Assembly (NCBI GenBank): GCA_910586275.1
Contig: CAJUIM010000001.1
Span: forward strand, 1-64,000
DNA from: an uncultured Lachnospiraceae bacterium
GTDB taxonomy: Bacteria; Bacillota; Clostridia; Lachnospirales; Lachnospiraceae
Reading direction: 5' to 3'
Length of the DNA stretch: 64,000 nucleotides
Of the stretch, positions 1 to 8,730 are shown in pieces (position 1 is the first letter of the stretch; each line of letters begins with the position of its first letter). The notes under the pieces are model-generated. The model saw nothing but the letters and a program-made list of their open reading frames with translations. It searched no databases and had not been told where the DNA came from. Position numbers and translations under genes: made by a program.

Positions 1-7
1 TAAAATA

Positions 8-1117
8 TTAAGTTTTCAGGGAACAATTGGAGAGCCTTTTGACCCCAGCATCATGCTTACAATTTAAGATAGCCCGGAATATTTCCTGCCGCATCATTAT
101 TTCATCCGGAATATATCCATCACTAATATATTTGCGTATAATTGTTCCGCTAATCTCCACACGATCTGTTGCATAATGCCGGCAAGTTTGATCCGTCACC
201 ACCTGCTTACATTTCGTGCAATAATATGGCTCCCTTGTAAGCAGTAATTCTATTCCCATTTTATGTTCCCGCGATATTCTCTTTGCCAAGTCATGTGCAT
301 CATATGCTCCATAATAACCTCCTACACCGGCATGATCACGCCCGATGATAAAATGCGTGCATCCCAAGTTTCTGCGGATTATCGCATGGAATATTGCCTC
401 CCGAGGTCCTGCATAACGCATCTGCGTCTTAAGCCCTTCCATATAAACCCGTTCCTGAGGATAAAACTGCTTTATCATCTCCTCATATGCAGCCATAACA
501 GCCTCCTGTGTGAAATCGCCTTTCTTCTTCCATCCCACAATAGGATTGATAAATAATCCGTCGCAAATTTCCATTCCCAATCTTTGAATATGCTCATGTG
601 CTTTATGTATGGGATTCCTTGTCTGGAATCCAACTATTGTTTTCCATCCCTTCTCTCGAAAAATCTGTTTTGTCATTAACGGACTCAATGCCTCATTCCG
701 TAATTCTCTTTTCAGCAATGTAATCTTCCCGCCAATGCGATATGGATTTCTTACTCTTTCTTTATGCACCCCGGGATGAGCATCTTCCAAAGTGCCAAAA
801 ACTTTTCTGATATCTTGTTCTGACATTATAAATTTGCTTTCTGCCTGAAGCCGCGCAACACATTCTCCTTTATACCATAAATCCAGTATTTGCTTTTCAT
901 CCGACATGGAATAAATATTTTCCGGCACATCCAATGTTATAGGTATAGTAAATACTTGTCCGTCTGACATCGTATATTCATCCACTACTGCCCGGAAATC
1001 TTTTTCCCTCATAAATCCATCCAGCGGATACAGCAGACCAGTATCTATATTAATAACATCCTGTAAAGTTTCTTCGTTGATATCTATACGCAAAATATCC
1101 CCTCCCCTATCCTTCAT
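8..1117 (-). CDS. sat: Sulfate adenylyltransferase (ATP sulfurylase)
   Basis: Makes adenosine 5'-phosphosulfate (APS) and pyrophosphate from ATP and sulfate in the cytoplasm. The ATP-sulfurylase motifs are visible: QTRNPIHKAHE near the middle and GRDHAGVG about two thirds along, followed by a Cys-rich stretch (YYCTKCKQVV...CRH) typical of bacterial Sat. About 369 residues, normal for the single-chain prokaryotic form. A TTG further upstream (1141) is in frame, but the ATG at 1117 is preferred; it overlaps the end of cysC by 11 bases, so the two are translationally coupled. The cysC-sat pair yields PAPS, the sulfuryl donor. At the distal end of a glycan cluster and without PAPS reductase or sulfite reductase genes nearby, it more likely serves sulfation than assimilation, which is inference. 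Confidence 0.93.
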   Translation of the reverse strand: MKDRGGDILRIDINEETLQDVINIDTGLLYPLDGFMREKDFRAVVDEYTMSDGQVFTIPITLDVPENIYSMSDEKQILDLWYKGECVARLQAESKFIMSEQDIRKVFGTLEDAHPGVHKERVRNPYRIGGKITLLKRELRNEALSPLMTKQIFREKGWKTIVGFQTRNPIHKAHEHIQRLGMEICDGLFINPIVGWKKKGDFTQEAVMAAYEEMIKQFYPQERVYMEGLKTQMRYAGPREAIFHAIIRRNLGCTHFIIGRDHAGVGGYYGAYDAHDLAKRISREHKMGIELLLTREPYYCTKCKQVVTDQTCRHYATDRVEISGTIIRKYISDGYIPDEIMMRQEIFRAILNCKHDAGVKRLSNCSLKT

Positions 1118-1625
1118 ATACAGTTCCGTATTTACGGACAATGTAATCCAAAACAGCCTGATAAGTTTCCTCTACCGTCATTTTATCTACCTCCAACACC
1201 AGATCCGGTGTCTGAGGTTCATCAAAAGCCGCATCAATTCCAACAATCTCCGTTTTTCCCATATTTTCCTGGTAAATGCCTTTCACGTCATCCTTTATAC
1301 TGATTTTGATATCCTTTTTCAAATAAATTTCGTTATAACCGGCAATCTTCCTTCTTGCAAACTGACGCAAATTCTCTATCGGCGCTATATTACAAATAAT
1401 CCCGATAATGTCATTCCGTTCCAACAGATATGCGCCAAGCATGATGCGTTTTATGTTAGCTTCCCGTTCTGCATCCGAATATCCCAAGTCCCTATCGAAA
1501 AAATCCCTTACCTCATCTCCGTCCAAAAGATAACATTTTTTCTCCAGCATTTTAAAATGTTGCTCTAATTTTCTTCCTATTGTCGTTTTTCCCGCACCGG
1601 AGATTCCTATAAGCCAAATTATCAT
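1107..1625 (-). CDS. cysC: Adenylylsulfate kinase (APS kinase)
   Basis: Phosphorylates APS to PAPS. The 172-residue protein starts almost directly with the P-loop GISGAGKTT, followed by DGDEVR and the LGYS...REANIKR segment characteristic of APS kinases, so it is a complete single-domain CysC. The ATG at 1625 follows an AAGGTGG site. It overlaps sat by 11 bases, indicating one transcript. Together with sat it gives PAPS synthesis; the transferase using the PAPS is not recognisable in the window. Confidence 0.93.
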   Translation of the reverse strand: MIIWLIGISGAGKTTIGRKLEQHFKMLEKKCYLLDGDEVRDFFDRDLGYSDAEREANIKRIMLGAYLLERNDIIGIICNIAPIENLRQFARRKIAGYNEIYLKKDIKISIKDDVKGIYQENMGKTEIVGIDAAFDEPQTPDLVLEVDKMTVEETYQAVLDYIVRKYGTVYEG

Positions 1626-1674
1626 TTATAATCCACCTTTTCCCTTCTGCCTTCCTTAAACCATATACAATTTC

Positions 1675-2797
1675 TTAATACAAAATATCTTCTTTAGAAA
1701 TGTTACCTGATGCCTGCTTCCATGGGAAAGTATCGACAGAAGTATATTTATTTGCGCAATATGCACATAACTCCATCGGCTCTTCCAATGCATGAATCAA
1801 CTCTATAGGTGTCCATTTCTCATCATATATGTCAAATCCATTCACTTCAGGAAATGTTTTTCCAAACTTTTTATTAAAATAATCCACATATAAAGAATCT
1901 ACACAACGGCTGATTCTTCCGTTCCTCAGCCCCATGACATATCCGCATAAGGCTGTCATTTCCCTCGGATCAAATTTGGGAGTAGCACTAAACTTTTTAA
2001 AAAATTTCTGTACCCGCTTAACACTCGCCTTTATTCCCGTACTTTTTATGAACTTTAACATTTCGTCCAATCGATGATGCATAGGCGGATACAATGATAT
2101 CGCTATTCCTATATCATTTCTTTTTAAACACTCTATAAGTTCCGGAGAACTTGAACCCAATAATAAGCCATTCGTAACCATTGTAATATTTGTATAAGGA
2201 TAAATTTCTCTTGTAATTTGCAGCAAATGAATAAGATCAGGATGAAGCAATGGTTCGCCCCCAAGTACGGATATATTGCATATATCCGGAACAAGTTTAT
2301 GCAATTGCCTTAAATCTCTTTGATATTCCTCATACCCTACTAACACTTCCCCTTCTACAAGCTGTGAATTATGACAGCACAACTCACAGTTTAAATTACA
2401 ATGATCCGCAATATGTATGTCTAACTGAAAAATCTGCACACATTTTTGATATGGAATCAGTAGATTGCCGTCATCCGGAATACCGGTTACTAATGTCTTA
2501 TTTGGAATTAAGTATACATCCTCATCCCTGATTCCTAATTGAATGCATGTTTCTATCATATCCTGGACAGTTCTTTTATGATATGCTGTTGTTATTATTA
2601 CCCCCCCCCAACACACCATTTTCATATAATTCTTTCAGCTTATAAACGGAAATGACATCCATATCGTCAATCTTTGTGCCAATCTTTTCAAATCGCTGAT
2701 CTTCCACATAATATAAAACCCTATGATTACTATGCCGTAAAATAAGCCTTCTTACATACCTGCTTTTTTCTCCTGCCCCAAAACATGCTAAATCCAT
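1675..2797 (-). pseudogene. Radical SAM protein with N-terminal Rossmann-like domain, split by a G9 tract (probably phase-variable, OFF)
   Basis: Two reading frames together make one protein. The N-terminal part (start ATG at 2797 behind a strong GGAGGGAG site) begins a Rossmann-like domain with ACFGAGEKSRYVRR. It runs into nine consecutive G on the coding strand (2601-2609), then reads an Asn run to a stop at about 2576. The other frame continues the same domain as IITTAYHKRTVQDM and leads into a radical SAM core with CNLNCELCC (CxxxCxxC) and the GGEPLLHP motif, plus further Cys near the C-terminus. With eight G the frames join exactly into 373 residues, with the layout seen in the intact relatives at 7381-8715 and 13473-14714. 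It is either a phase-variable gene caught OFF, a true frameshift, or a homopolymer sequencing error. The substrate is unknown. Confidence 0.82.
2601..2609. repeat. Homopolymer tract C9 (G9 on the coding strand)
   Basis: Nine uninterrupted C on the plus strand, the longest C or G run I found in the window. It sits inside the radical SAM gene exactly where the reading frame breaks. A length of 5, 8 or 11 would keep the gene in frame. Tracts of this kind are classical slipped-strand sites in surface-glycan genes of other bacteria. Confidence 0.9.
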
Positions 2798-2837
2798 CAG
2801 TCTCTCCCTCCACTGTCCTATCATGTCTAAATAAAAT

Positions 2838-3782
2838 CTACTCTTTCTGACTGTTCTGCTCATATTTATACCAATCTATTGTTTTCATTATCCCTTCCTC
2901 AAAGGAATAAGAAGGAGCATATCCTATATCTGCCTGTAGTTTTGATATATCCGCCTCCAAATGCATTATCTGCGTTTTACCATATGGCTTTTTTCCTATC
3001 CCCAAGGGCAAATTGGGGTTTATGTTATCGCGGATTACCGTAACATATTCTCTGATGCTTCTGGGATTTCCGCTTCCTAAACAATAAGTACCGCTGTTCT
3101 TTCCTTTTTCTGCAATCAGCAATAATGCATGCACTGCATCTTCTGTATATAAATAATCCCATATCTGCTCACACGGCGTTAATTCCGGTTCCTGTCCTGC
3201 CAGTAATGTCCGTATTACATATGAGGTAAAAATATAGTCATTTTCATATGGCCCATATACTGCAAAAATCCTAACCCAATTACAGCGCATACCATTTTGT
3301 CTGCAGTATTCCATGACAAGACGGCCTGCCGCAAGCTTTGCTATGCCATATAAGGTATCCGGCCTTTCTTCTGACAATTCATTCACTTTCTTATTCAGCG
3401 GACCATATTCCGCTTGGGAACCTGCGCCAATAAATACTTTACAGCCCGCCCTTTGGGCAAATTCAGCCGTTTTTAAAGTGGCAAGGATATTTTCTTCCTG
3501 CAGAAAAGGATTTGCCCGTCCTGCATCGCCTGTATGGGTCCATGCTAAATGAAAGCATACATCGTATTTCTTCTCTATATGTTCCGATAATTTATCAATT
3601 TCAGTAATCTCGCATTCCTCTATCCCCACTAAATCATGCACCGGTATATTCTTTCTGTTAGGCGTACCGGGGCGGATAACAGCCAGCACGCCAACATTTT
3701 CCCTTATGCACTCCCTTATCAGCATCACCCCTAATGGCCCGCTGGCACCTGTTATTATAACATTCTTAATCTGTTCATTCAT
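2838..3782 (-). CDS. NAD(P)-dependent epimerase/dehydratase (extended SDR), probably nucleotide-sugar modifying
   Basis: Extended short-chain dehydrogenase of 314 residues. The N-terminal dinucleotide-binding motif TGASGPLG is clear, as are the catalytic YGIAK (YxxxK) and a preceding Ser-containing GAGSQAEYG segment. This family acts on nucleotide-activated sugars as 4-epimerases, 4,6-dehydratases or 4-reductases; the exact reaction cannot be read here. The stop lies downstream of the next gene's earliest possible ATG, and the start at 3782 overlaps the upstream gene by 8 bases, so it is part of the long minus-strand operon. Likely supplies or modifies a sugar for the island's glycan. Confidence 0.85.
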   Translation of the reverse strand: MNEQIKNVIITGASGPLGVMLIRECIRENVGVLAVIRPGTPNRKNIPVHDLVGIEECEITEIDKLSEHIEKKYDVCFHLAWTHTGDAGRANPFLQEENILATLKTAEFAQRAGCKVFIGAGSQAEYGPLNKKVNELSEERPDTLYGIAKLAAGRLVMEYCRQNGMRCNWVRIFAVYGPYENDYIFTSYVIRTLLAGQEPELTPCEQIWDYLYTEDAVHALLLIAEKGKNSGTYCLGSGNPRSIREYVTVIRDNINPNLPLGIGKKPYGKTQIMHLEADISKLQADIGYAPSYSFEEGIMKTIDWYKYEQNSQKE

Positions 3783-6078
3783 CCTGCTCTTCTATCTTCT
3801 CCCAATCAATCGGTATAAAATCTTCCTTCTTATGCAGTAAACGCTTTCCATATAAAATATCAGAAAGGAACCTCTCTTTCGGAAAACCGCATTTATACAG
3901 CCGCTCATACATATCTATTGCTGTCACATTGCCATTTTTCTTCAATTCTTCCGCCATAACCAAACGATAATTGGATGATGCGATTATTGCCGTAACCTTT
4001 CCCAACTGTCTGATGTCATCCACTGACAGAACAGGAATATCCCAATTATTAGCAGCGCATTGTTTGTTATTGTCTACAATGCAGGCAATTCTCCTCCTCT
4101 GCTCAGGGGTAAGACAATCCAAAAACATAACCGTATCCTCACCACCGCTTCGAATAACAATTCTTTCATCTGAAGATATGCTCCCTATCAGTTCCCTGCA
4201 AAATTGGATACCTTTTTGACGGGTTTCTTCCATGTCATCCTTCTCTTTTAATCGTCCATACAAGTCAGACAGCACTTTTGTAAATTTAAACTTATGGCTC
4301 ATTTCTATAGTCTGCATATGGGGTTCCAATTTTCTTCTCAATGTTTCCCTTAATTCTTTGCTGCGGTGATACCCCATAAGAAATGCTCTGTTTTCCCTTA
4401 TTTCATAACATAATTCCACGCCACAGTTACACAGAAAAAAAGCAGTTCCTTCCTGAACAATACCCCAATACCCCAAATGTATCATTTCATTGAAACGTAC
4501 AGGTTGATAGACTTCTTTTACATAGGCCTCGCTATAATATGGGGGGCCGCATATAATTGCATGTCCAAATACTATGCTGTCATAATACTTTTTATCATCC
4601 AAAACAAGATACTGAACTAATTTCCCTAAATCAATGACGCTAAATACTTGCCGGTTCTCGCCAACACCTAATTTGTCCGATTTGACTTTCAATATGGTAT
4701 GATATAATTCTGCAAAGTTTGTGCCTGACCTAGCATGGCACCCGTGATCGCTGAAATATATTTTTCCGGCTGTCACTATCATTTGGTCATAAAACGCCAT
4801 CTGCCTGTCTTCATATCCCATGGCACTGATTCTCTGTGAAAACACCCTCCTTTCCATATCCGCATCCTGCTTGCAAAACAAACCATGTAAGGGTAGATAT
4901 TCTTCTCCGTCTATATCTCCGGACAAAAATGGTGTATGACATCCCATTAAATGAACAATTCGGAACGCCGGCTCCGTATCCTCAGCCATCTCGCAAAGCA
5001 TTTGCCAGTAATTCTCTGAAGATACAATGCTTATATGCCGGTCTCTTGCGATGTTCCTGACATACTCATCATCAAAAATGCCCTCCAAACCATAATACTT
5101 GAATTTCCAGCCTTCCTGCTTTAGACAGTCAATTAAATAACAGTGATTCATTAATTCCTTATACTTAAATTTCCTTGACTCTAAAGGCATCTCATGGCCA
5201 AAGAAAGAACTTATCACTCCCCCCGTCGTATCTACCGTTGTAAACATATTCCTATACACCATGCATTCTTTATCTAAGGTATATAAGTACGGCATTTCCC
5301 GGTCTTCACCGTATGATAGGGCATCTATCCAATACAGAATAATATCCTTTTTGTCTTGTTTCTCTATCGTCTGCCTAATTTCTTGTAATAATGCTTTAAT
5401 CTCAGTCAAAAAATCCTGATACTGCACCGCACTTTCCGGAAACTGCTCAGTATACTTTTGAATAAATGCTTCTCCGTTAACAAAATCCTTCATAAAAAAG
5501 CAGTCAAAAATAACCTTCTCCAAATAGTACTGCTGCATTGTTTCAGACTTGGCTAAATAGTATTTTCTTTTATCATAGAAAAGCATGCCATAATTACACT
5601 CATAAAACGTATCTGCCGATGCCTTCCCTTTTTCATCAAAATATGTACCATCCGCTACTTTATAAAAGTCATGGCTTAATTCCAATCCGTTCTCTATAAA
5701 GTAGTCATATAAGTCAAATACCTCAATACCATTTTTCTCTAATTCTACGCTGAAACGGATATGATCGTTATAACTAATTAAGAAGACCTTATCTTTTTCA
5801 ATTTCTTTTATATCTTCTATGCATTTGTCTAAAGCTAAAAATGTATCATTGTCATAAATATATGAAGCATATTTAATATCTTTGGGGATATGAATCCGGA
5901 AATTCTCATAGTCACCCCTTTTATCCGATAAAATTAGGATTCTACCCCCACCCGGCAAAACATTCTTCCATAATCTCTGAAGCAGGTTCTTTGCGCTAAC
6001 ATTCTCAAAAAACCATGGATGATGTAAATCAATATTATTTTTATGAATAAGGCTTTCAAATTTAAAATTATAATCCAT
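3775..6078 (-). CDS. Alkaline-phosphatase/sulfatase-superfamily protein with C-terminal Rossmann-like domain
   Basis: 767 residues. The middle (about 245-540) looks like the alkaline phosphatase/sulfatase fold: an early metal-binding Asp in YWIDAL, a Thr-rich segment TTVDTTGG that could hold the nucleophile, MGCHTPF, and YFSDHGCHARSG with the family's metal-binding Asp-His pair. The N-terminal ~200 residues are unassigned. The C-terminus (about 640-735) is a Rossmann-like domain (CIVDNN..., AIIASSNYR) shared with other proteins of the block. Members of this fold include sulfatases, LTA synthases and phosphoethanolamine transferases. No transmembrane segment or signal peptide is evident, so a cytoplasmic transferase or hydrolase is likely. 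Its position in a block with PAPS genes makes sulfate or phosphate ester chemistry plausible but unproven. Confidence 0.65.
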   Translation of the reverse strand: MDYNFKFESLIHKNNIDLHHPWFFENVSAKNLLQRLWKNVLPGGGRILILSDKRGDYENFRIHIPKDIKYASYIYDNDTFLALDKCIEDIKEIEKDKVFLISYNDHIRFSVELEKNGIEVFDLYDYFIENGLELSHDFYKVADGTYFDEKGKASADTFYECNYGMLFYDKRKYYLAKSETMQQYYLEKVIFDCFFMKDFVNGEAFIQKYTEQFPESAVQYQDFLTEIKALLQEIRQTIEKQDKKDIILYWIDALSYGEDREMPYLYTLDKECMVYRNMFTTVDTTGGVISSFFGHEMPLESRKFKYKELMNHCYLIDCLKQEGWKFKYYGLEGIFDDEYVRNIARDRHISIVSSENYWQMLCEMAEDTEPAFRIVHLMGCHTPFLSGDIDGEEYLPLHGLFCKQDADMERRVFSQRISAMGYEDRQMAFYDQMIVTAGKIYFSDHGCHARSGTNFAELYHTILKVKSDKLGVGENRQVFSVIDLGKLVQYLVLDDKKYYDSIVFGHAIICGPPYYSEAYVKEVYQPVRFNEMIHLGYWGIVQEGTAFFLCNCGVELCYEIRENRAFLMGYHRSKELRETLRRKLEPHMQTIEMSHKFKFTKVLSDLYGRLKEKDDMEETRQKGIQFCRELIGSISSDERIVIRSGGEDTVMFLDCLTPEQRRRIACIVDNNKQCAANNWDIPVLSVDDIRQLGKVTAIIASSNYRLVMAEELKKNGNVTAIDMYERLYKCGFPKERFLSDILYGKRLLHKKEDFIPIDWEKIEEQDE

Positions 6079-6164
6079 ACTTCATACCCTTCCTAGCTAA
6101 AACAATAGCTGATTTCATTGCCGGCAGTTCCATCTGCCGCAGAAAATGAAATTCTTTACAGAAA

Positions 6165-7391
6165 TCAGACTGGCACATGCGCATATAATTTTTCCCATTG
6201 ATATTCAATGACATATTCCGGATTGGCATCTAAAATCAATTTTGTCAGTACTTCCTTGTCATCCGGCAGATGATAAGTGCAAAGCGCTAGTTTTGGTGCA
6301 AATCTTTTCAAAGTATTTTTAGCCCCTATTAACATATTCCGCTCAGAACCTTCTATATCGGCCTTAATGAAGTCAACCTTTTTTAATCCTTTCTCTTCTA
6401 CAAACCGGTCAATAGTTATCCCTTTTGCTTTTTTCTCTACCCATGCTGATTTCCCGGCTCTGTCCAGCACCGTACTCCCTCCAAAATCATGCCGTTCTTC
6501 AACCACTTCATAAAAAGAAATTTCCCCGTCTACATCACTTGCAGCGCCCTGTACCACTTCAATTCTTCCGTTATACAAATCTGCTGTTTTCTGCAAATAA
6601 TCTGCAATGAATTTAACTGGCTCAAATGAATAAACATTGCACCCTATCGTTGCAGCCGCTGCTGAGAACAAACCAATATTTGCCCCTAAGTCAAACACTA
6701 CGTCTCCACATTTTATATCTACGTCATGATAACAATAAGGACCTTCTGTTCTTAAAAAAGAAAAATCATTAAATACATGAGGCGCAACCAATTCTCCGAA
6801 CTCTCCCAAAAAGAAACTCAGATAATTATGGCTCTCCTTCCATGGGTTATTAAACAAAAACTCCTTCAATTTAATATAATCCCCCGATTTATCCAAGACA
6901 ATCTCCTGCTCCTCGCACATAGCCTGAAATCTGATTTCCCGCAATGCCATATTTACGGGTTCCCAATCTTCACAGCAATATATATTTTTATATTTTCTTT
7001 CCAACAGCCGGTGATATACTGCTTCTGTGGCAGTTTTATTCAATGCAATAATCACACACACTTCATCCGGCTTATACGGAACCTCTGATAAAGTATAATC
7101 CGGTAACTGTGTATATCTGTTAGTTTCTTTTGGATATTCATCGCTTCTTACTATCGCTTCTATCCTAAAATGCAATGCATCTACCAAAGTCTCTTCACAT
7201 AAAAGCCCTTGATTCCCATTCCCGTACAGCAAAACTTTGCGGTCACTTTCCAAGCACTCCAACAGCCCTTCCGGTATATCCTTATGCCTCTTCATAATGC
7301 CTAAATACTTATTTTCAGAGTTTTTCACCGCCACTTCTTCAAATATCTCACTTTGCAACATATTTTTCTTGTCTGGCATTTCATTTGTCAT
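6165..7391 (-). CDS. FkbM-family methyltransferase with N-terminal Rossmann-like domain
   Basis: The C-terminal half is an FkbM-type SAM-dependent methyltransferase: VFDLGANIGLFSA (SAM-binding loop), YSFEP and KADIEGSE. FkbM proteins O-methylate sugars and polyketides. The N-terminal ~140 residues form another copy of the recurrent Rossmann-like domain (VLLYGNGNQG...). The start at 7391 is chosen because it has GGAGGG at good spacing; an ATG at 7406 lacks a site. The start overlaps the upstream radical SAM gene by 11 bases. Probably methylates a hydroxyl on an island sugar. Confidence 0.85.
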   Translation of the reverse strand: MTNEMPDKKNMLQSEIFEEVAVKNSENKYLGIMKRHKDIPEGLLECLESDRKVLLYGNGNQGLLCEETLVDALHFRIEAIVRSDEYPKETNRYTQLPDYTLSEVPYKPDEVCVIIALNKTATEAVYHRLLERKYKNIYCCEDWEPVNMALREIRFQAMCEEQEIVLDKSGDYIKLKEFLFNNPWKESHNYLSFFLGEFGELVAPHVFNDFSFLRTEGPYCYHDVDIKCGDVVFDLGANIGLFSAAAATIGCNVYSFEPVKFIADYLQKTADLYNGRIEVVQGAASDVDGEISFYEVVEERHDFGGSTVLDRAGKSAWVEKKAKGITIDRFVEEKGLKKVDFIKADIEGSERNMLIGAKNTLKRFAPKLALCTYHLPDDKEVLTKLILDANPEYVIEYQWEKLYAHVPV

Positions 7392-8715
7392 AACTTTTCC
7401 CTCCATCTATTTTATAGATTTCATCCATTCCCTGTTCACCGGCATTCTCTACCAACTCTATGCTTGGATGGCAAAACCGGCAAGCCTGATAATACTCTTT
7501 ATGAAGTAAATCTTTAATCTTTTTCGCTAATTCTTCACTTGTTCTTCTTTTGTCCAAGTTAACACTGTCTTCTGTATCCTGTACAACCCCCAAGCTATAC
7601 ATTGTATCGCAATGCTGACAGGCATAAAGCCTTCCGGCTTTAATAACCAATGTTTCCGCACTATCCCTTTCCATCGTACCAATATTACGGAAATTTGCAC
7701 ATCTTCCTTTTTTTTGTATCAGCTGCTCTTTATTTAAGCCATTGTCGCCAAGAATCCCCGGCTTTCTCCATTGAGGCGTATCGTTATGAACTATTACATT
7801 TAAGCCTAATTGCTGTAAACGTTCAATATTATTCTCCCTAATTTTAATCAAGTTTTCCGGCAAGGCATTATTATAATTGGAAACGCTTATTCTAACATTA
7901 TCAAACTTTAGCCGCTGCAATACTTTATCTGATTTAGAAAATATCCCATTTGATATTACCTCAATAGTGCCTACATTTTTTTTGCTTGCCATTTTTTCTA
8001 CGATCACTTCTATTTCCGGATGTAAAAAGGGTTCTCCTCCAAAGGGCACCATCCTCTTTACATAACTGGCCGCCTCACAAATTACATCCACGTTTCTCAA
8101 TATCTGCTCCGTATCAAAATGGATTCTTTTTTCCTGCGGATAGCTGTTTGTATATATATAGCAATATTTACATGCCAAAGAACATTTCTGCGTTAAGTAC
8201 ACATCTAAGGTATTAATTAATACTTTTTCTTTCTTATCATAAGTGCGGCTCATTACGTTATTTTGTCTCTTACATGTGGCAATATTGCACTCTTTTCTGC
8301 TGTAGCATTCCCTTATGTCAGAATTATCCACTGATACCGGACAAAGTAAAGCCTGATAAACATATACCCCTTCCATATATTGTATATTTTCTTCTGCCAA
8401 TATTTGATATAAGCGCGGAATAACAAATGCATTCGTAATGCAGAAGACAACCAACAATCCTTCTTTGCTTCCTATATCCTTTAACGGCTCCCTCACCGGA
8501 ACTCCATTACACTCCTTCACCGTCTCATACCTTGCATCCCAATAGGCATCTATCATTATTCCATGCTCAATTAAACATTTACCTAATGTACTGCCTAAAT
8601 TTCCGCTTCCCCAAATGATTACCCGTCTATATTGCCGTATTAGCCACAGGCAATCCTCTTTCTGAATTACATCTCCTCTTTCCGCATCTTTATAAAAACC
8701 ATATTCCTTAACCAT
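7381..8715 (-). CDS. Radical SAM protein with N-terminal Rossmann-like domain
   Basis: 444 residues in two parts. Residues ~25-120 form a Rossmann-like domain starting VIIWGSGNLGSTLGK and containing YWDARYE and CNGVPV. From ~170 a radical SAM core carries CSLACKYCYIY (CxxxCxxC for the 4Fe-4S cluster) and GGEPFLHP. C-terminal Cys clusters (YACQHC, CRFCHP) suggest a SPASM or twitch-type auxiliary cluster. It is closely related to 13473-14714 and 16803-18086 and to the split gene at 1675-2797. The family modifies peptides or sugars by radical chemistry; the substrate here is unknown, and no small precursor peptide was seen nearby, so a sugar substrate is the better guess. Confidence 0.85.
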   Translation of the reverse strand: MVKEYGFYKDAERGDVIQKEDCLWLIRQYRRVIIWGSGNLGSTLGKCLIEHGIMIDAYWDARYETVKECNGVPVREPLKDIGSKEGLLVVFCITNAFVIPRLYQILAEENIQYMEGVYVYQALLCPVSVDNSDIRECYSRKECNIATCKRQNNVMSRTYDKKEKVLINTLDVYLTQKCSLACKYCYIYTNSYPQEKRIHFDTEQILRNVDVICEAASYVKRMVPFGGEPFLHPEIEVIVEKMASKKNVGTIEVISNGIFSKSDKVLQRLKFDNVRISVSNYNNALPENLIKIRENNIERLQQLGLNVIVHNDTPQWRKPGILGDNGLNKEQLIQKKGRCANFRNIGTMERDSAETLVIKAGRLYACQHCDTMYSLGVVQDTEDSVNLDKRRTSEELAKKIKDLLHKEYYQACRFCHPSIELVENAGEQGMDEIYKIDGGKSYDK

Positions 8716-8730
8716 TATAAGGTTTCTCCT

